DNA of 26,279 bases, from contig JAJZDL010000009.1 of assembly GCA_021851465.1 (NCBI GenBank), forward strand, positions 1 through 26,279, in the 5' to 3' direction. Positions within the stretch are counted from its first letter, which is position 1; each line of letters opens with the position of its first letter. This document shows positions 24,477 through 26,279 of the stretch, piece by piece. This DNA is from Acidobacteriota bacterium. Its GTDB lineage: Bacteria; Acidobacteriota; Terriglobia; Terriglobales; Acidobacteriaceae. The translations under genes and the position numbers were made by a program. The notes under the pieces were generated by a model. It made no database searches. It was given only the letters and a program-made list of their open reading frames with translations, and had not been told where the DNA came from.

Positions 24477-24514
24477 GGAGGTTCTGAGGACTTTGAGAAG
24501 TCCTCAGAACCTCC
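24477..24514 (-). terminator. Hairpin downstream of the cytochrome oxidase operon
   Basis: GGAGGTTCTGAGGACTT (24477-24493), loop TGAG, AAGTCCTCAGAACCTCC (24498-24514): a perfect 17-bp stem. It lies about 180 nt past the subunit IV stop and before typA on the same strand, which fits an operon terminator. The absence of a T-run leaves a REP-type or regulatory hairpin possible. Confidence 0.55.
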
Positions 24515-24639
24515 TCCGTCGGGTGCGGATTGGTCTGTGCGCATTGGCCCTGCGTCACAGACCATGAGTCGGTGCGCCTTTGCCCTGCGTCACCAACTCT
24601 GGAGCTGTGACCATGATCCCTGAATCGCACGGGGGGCGA

Positions 24640-24655
24640 TGTGACGGCGGTCACA
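24640..24655. promoter_or_regulatory. CRP/FNR-family-like operator palindrome
   Basis: TGTGA, CGGCGG, TCACA matches the E. coli CRP consensus TGTGA-N6-TCACA exactly. It lies about 320 bp upstream of typA and 36 bp past the oxidase operon. The regulator in this organism is unknown, and a chance palindrome cannot be excluded. Confidence 0.35.
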
Positions 24656-24690
24656 CGACTTCGCTGTGGTACTTCGCTCGCTGCTGAGCG

Positions 24691-25056
24691 TTACCAGAGT
24701 CCCCAGGCGCGGGACATGTAGTCGGAGAGGGTCATGGTGATGAGGACGAGGAAGGTGAAGAAGCCCGCGCCGACCGTCATCTTGATGAGGTGCGACTGGT
24801 ACTTGACGTGCATGAAGAAGAGGATGACGATGACCGCCTTGAAGCTGGCGATGCCCAGCGCAATGATGGGATTGAAGACCCCGAGATCGATATTTGCGGC
24901 CAAAACGGTGAGCGCGGTTCCCGCAAGCAGCGTGGCGAAGACCATCGCGTACACGCCCGGCGTCACGATGTGGTGCTCGGCGTGCTCCGGGTTGGTGATG
25001 TTGGCGGGATCGTGAAAGTGCTGCTCGACGTTCGCTTGCTGGGGTTCGTGGGCCAT
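24691..25056 (-). CDS. Cytochrome c oxidase subunit IV family protein
   Basis: This 121-aa inner-membrane protein has three TM segments (about 33-53, 61-82 and 89-111) after a hydrophilic His-rich N-terminus (EPQQANVEQHFHDPANITNPEHAEHHIV). FFMHVKYQSHLIK between helices 2 and 3 is typical of the prokaryotic COX4 family (PF03626-type). It is a small accessory subunit of the aa3-type terminal oxidase. The ATG follows AAGGA by about 8 nt and lies 20 bp after the subunit III stop, so the genes are one operon. Confidence 0.88.
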   Translation of the reverse strand: MAHEPQQANVEQHFHDPANITNPEHAEHHIVTPGVYAMVFATLLAGTALTVLAANIDLGVFNPIIALGIASFKAVIVILFFMHVKYQSHLIKMTVGAGFFTFLVLITMTLSDYMSRAWGLW

Positions 25057-25076
25057 CGCGTTTTCCTTCTGCGGTG

Positions 25077-25847
25077 CTAGTGCGCCAGCGGGTGGCGGTT
25101 GATGAGGTAGAGCAGCGGGAACAGAAACAGCCAGACAATATCGACGAAGTGCCAGTAGAGGCCGAAGTTCTCGATGGGCGCAACGTACCCCGCGGTGAAC
25201 TCTCCGCGTTGCGCGCGCGCAAGCAGCCAGAAGAGAATGCCGAGGCCGATGACCATGTGCAGCGCGTGCATCCCCGTCATGGCGAAGTAGAGGAAGAAGA
25301 AGAGCTCAGTCTTCTGCGCGGCGTCGGGGGCGAGCGGTGGCTCCTTGAGGCCGTACGCGGCGGGGTTGATGAACTGGGAGACGTCGAAGCTGGCCCCGGG
25401 GATGTGGTGCATCTCCCACTTCTCGTGGTACTCGTCGGCCTTGATGCCGAGGAAGGCAAAGCCGAAGAGCATGGTAAAGATGAGGAACAGAACCAGAAGG
25501 CCCTTCTTGCGCACCTCGGCCGCCCAGACCGCAAGGGCCATAAAGAAGCCCGAGGTGATGAGGATGGCCGTGTTGGCAGTGCCCAGCGGAACGCTTAGCT
25601 GGTTTGATGCAACGACAAACGCATCGTAGTACCAGTTGCGGTAGAGCAGGTAGGCGAAGAACATGCCGCCGAAGAACATGATCTCGGTGAGCAGGAAGAG
25701 CCACATGCCGAAGCTGCCCGCCTCGCGCTGCTGCTCTTCGGTCTCAAAGTGGTGGCGGTGCTGGGGCACAAAGACATGCTCGTGCTCCTGTCCGGCTGCA
25801 ACGGGAAGAGCGGCGTCGGCCTGCGGGTTTGCGATGGCGCTATCCAA
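25077..25847 (-). CDS. ctaE: Cytochrome c oxidase subunit III
   Basis: This 256-aa integral membrane subunit of the aa3-type oxidase has GMWLFLLTEIMFFGGMFFAYL with the conserved membrane Glu. TANTAILITSGFFMALAV follows, then FFFLYFAMTGMHALHMVIGL, with YWHFVDIVWLFLFPLLYL closing the protein, all standard landmarks of subunit III. A soluble His-rich N-terminus of about 45 residues precedes the first helix, and a ~45-residue loop (ADEYHEKWEMHHIPG...) lies mid-protein. The start is TTG at 25847, supported by GGAGGTGA 6 nt before it. It overlaps the subunit I stop by 8 bp. Confidence 0.95.
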   Translation of the reverse strand: MDSAIANPQADAALPVAAGQEHEHVFVPQHRHHFETEEQQREAGSFGMWLFLLTEIMFFGGMFFAYLLYRNWYYDAFVVASNQLSVPLGTANTAILITSGFFMALAVWAAEVRKKGLLVLFLIFTMLFGFAFLGIKADEYHEKWEMHHIPGASFDVSQFINPAAYGLKEPPLAPDAAQKTELFFFLYFAMTGMHALHMVIGLGILFWLLARAQRGEFTAGYVAPIENFGLYWHFVDIVWLFLFPLLYLINRHPLAH

Positions 25848-26279
25848 CGGTCGTCACCTCCTCGGCGGTCTTGTGCTCCAGCCAATCGTAGTCGTATGCC
25901 TCGTGGTCCATGATGGGGATCTCTTTGAAGTTCTCGGTCAACGGCGGCGACTGGGTCTGCCATTCGAGGCCGGTGGCCTGCCAGGGGTTGTCGCCGGCGA
26001 TCGCCCCGTACTTGAGCGACCAGGCGAGGTAGAGAACGGGCATCAGGTAGCCCACGCCGAGCACCGTGGCCCCGGCAGTGGAGAGTACATTGAGCACCTG
26101 GAACTCCGGAGGATACGCATGATAGCGCCGCGGCATCCCGAGGTAGCCGAGGATGAACTGCGGCAGAAACGTCAGATTGAAGCCGATAAATGTGACCACG
26201 GCGGCCAGCTTGGAGAGCGATTCGGGATACATGCGCCCGGTCATCTTCGGCCACCAGAAGTGGATGCCGGAGAGAAAGT
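25840..26279 (-). CDS. ctaD: Cytochrome c oxidase subunit I, C-terminal part (5' end beyond window)
   Basis: The frame is open to the right edge and ends with TAG at 25840; about 146 C-terminal residues are seen. FLSGIHFWWPKMTGRMYPE, FIGFNLTFLPQFILGYLGMPRRYHAYP and NPWQATGLEWQTQSPPLTENF are unmistakable heme-copper oxidase subunit I sequence covering the last two helices and the C-terminal tail. The heme and CuB ligands lie outside the window. It is the first visible gene of the oxidase operon I-III-IV; subunit II would be expected further right. Confidence 0.96.
   Translation of the reverse strand, partial: FLSGIHFWWPKMTGRMYPESLSKLAAVVTFIGFNLTFLPQFILGYLGMPRRYHAYPPEFQVLNVLSTAGATVLGVGYLMPVLYLAWSLKYGAIAGDNPWQATGLEWQTQSPPLTENFKEIPIMDHEAYDYDWLEHKTAEEVTTVG
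25854..25861 (-). promoter_or_regulatory. Ribosome binding site of ctaE
   Basis: The minus strand reads GGAGGTGA ending 6 nt before TTG 25847, inside the last codons of subunit I. Its strength and spacing settle the unusual TTG start and show coupling to subunit I translation. Confidence 0.75.

Larger units (their letters stand above)
24323..24690. other. Spacer between cytochrome oxidase operon and typA
   Basis: This ~370-bp spacer contains the 17-bp-stem hairpin (24477-24514), two copies of GCCCTGCGTCAC (24547-24558 and 24582-24593, 35 bp apart) and a CRP-like palindrome (24640-24655). Short frames on both strands lack coding signs. The typA promoter should lie between the hairpin and typA; on the minus strand TAGACT (24365-24360 area) is a possible -10 without a clear -35. 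Confidence 0.5.

Overview
The window reads as chromosomal DNA of a GC-rich soil-type Acidobacteriota, most likely class Terriglobia. This is inferred from the gene set (beta-propeller 'lactonase' lipoproteins in tandem, an MlaD-type MCE protein with C-terminal repeats, a GT39-like membrane protein with the PPLYPYL motif) and from recalled protein resemblance, not from a search. Almost every gene is a recognisable housekeeping or metabolic gene. I found no rRNA, tRNA, CRISPR array, prophage or intact insertion sequence.

Left part, minus strand (1-6738): a five-gene unit transcribed right to left, in the order nitrilase-type beta-ureidopropionase, preT, preA, dihydropyrimidinase, NCS1 permease (cut by the left edge). 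Together they make a complete reductive pyrimidine catabolic route: uptake of the base or hydantoin, NAD(P)H-dependent reduction, ring opening, and decarbamoylation to a beta-amino acid. The last three junctions are tight: preT/preA overlap by 8 bp, preA/hydantoinase are 43 bp apart, and hydantoinase/permease overlap by 4 bp.

Centre (7103-17562): a GT39-like membrane glycosyltransferase, HemW and transaldolase on the plus strand; then, after a strong convergent hairpin, three consecutive beta-propeller lipoproteins and an orphan MlaD-like MCE protein on the minus strand; then acpS on the plus strand.

17563-18866 is the most accessory-looking stretch. It has a small conserved-looking ORF of unknown function, a roughly 400-bp relic of an ISNCY-like insertion sequence with both ends and fragments of its transposase, and two REP-like hairpins ahead of phoH.

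Right part: phoH, a small membrane protein, ybeY and a CNNM/CBS CorC-like gene form a plus-strand cluster. This is the widespread phoH-ybeY-corC neighbourhood with one extra gene. It converges on typA (minus). A 350-bp spacer with a 17-bp-stem hairpin and a CRP-like palindrome separates typA from the cytochrome c oxidase operon (subunit I cut by the right edge, then III, then IV).

The most unusual observations are: a dispersed repeat that encodes near-identical C-terminal tails (NAG-x-x-RSA) in two unrelated genes, preT and ybeY; a UPB1-like rather than M20-type enzyme closing the pyrimidine pathway; an extended linker between the two PreA ferredoxin clusters; five 34-residue repeats in the MCE protein; and the IS relic. 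I see no convincing wholly new system.
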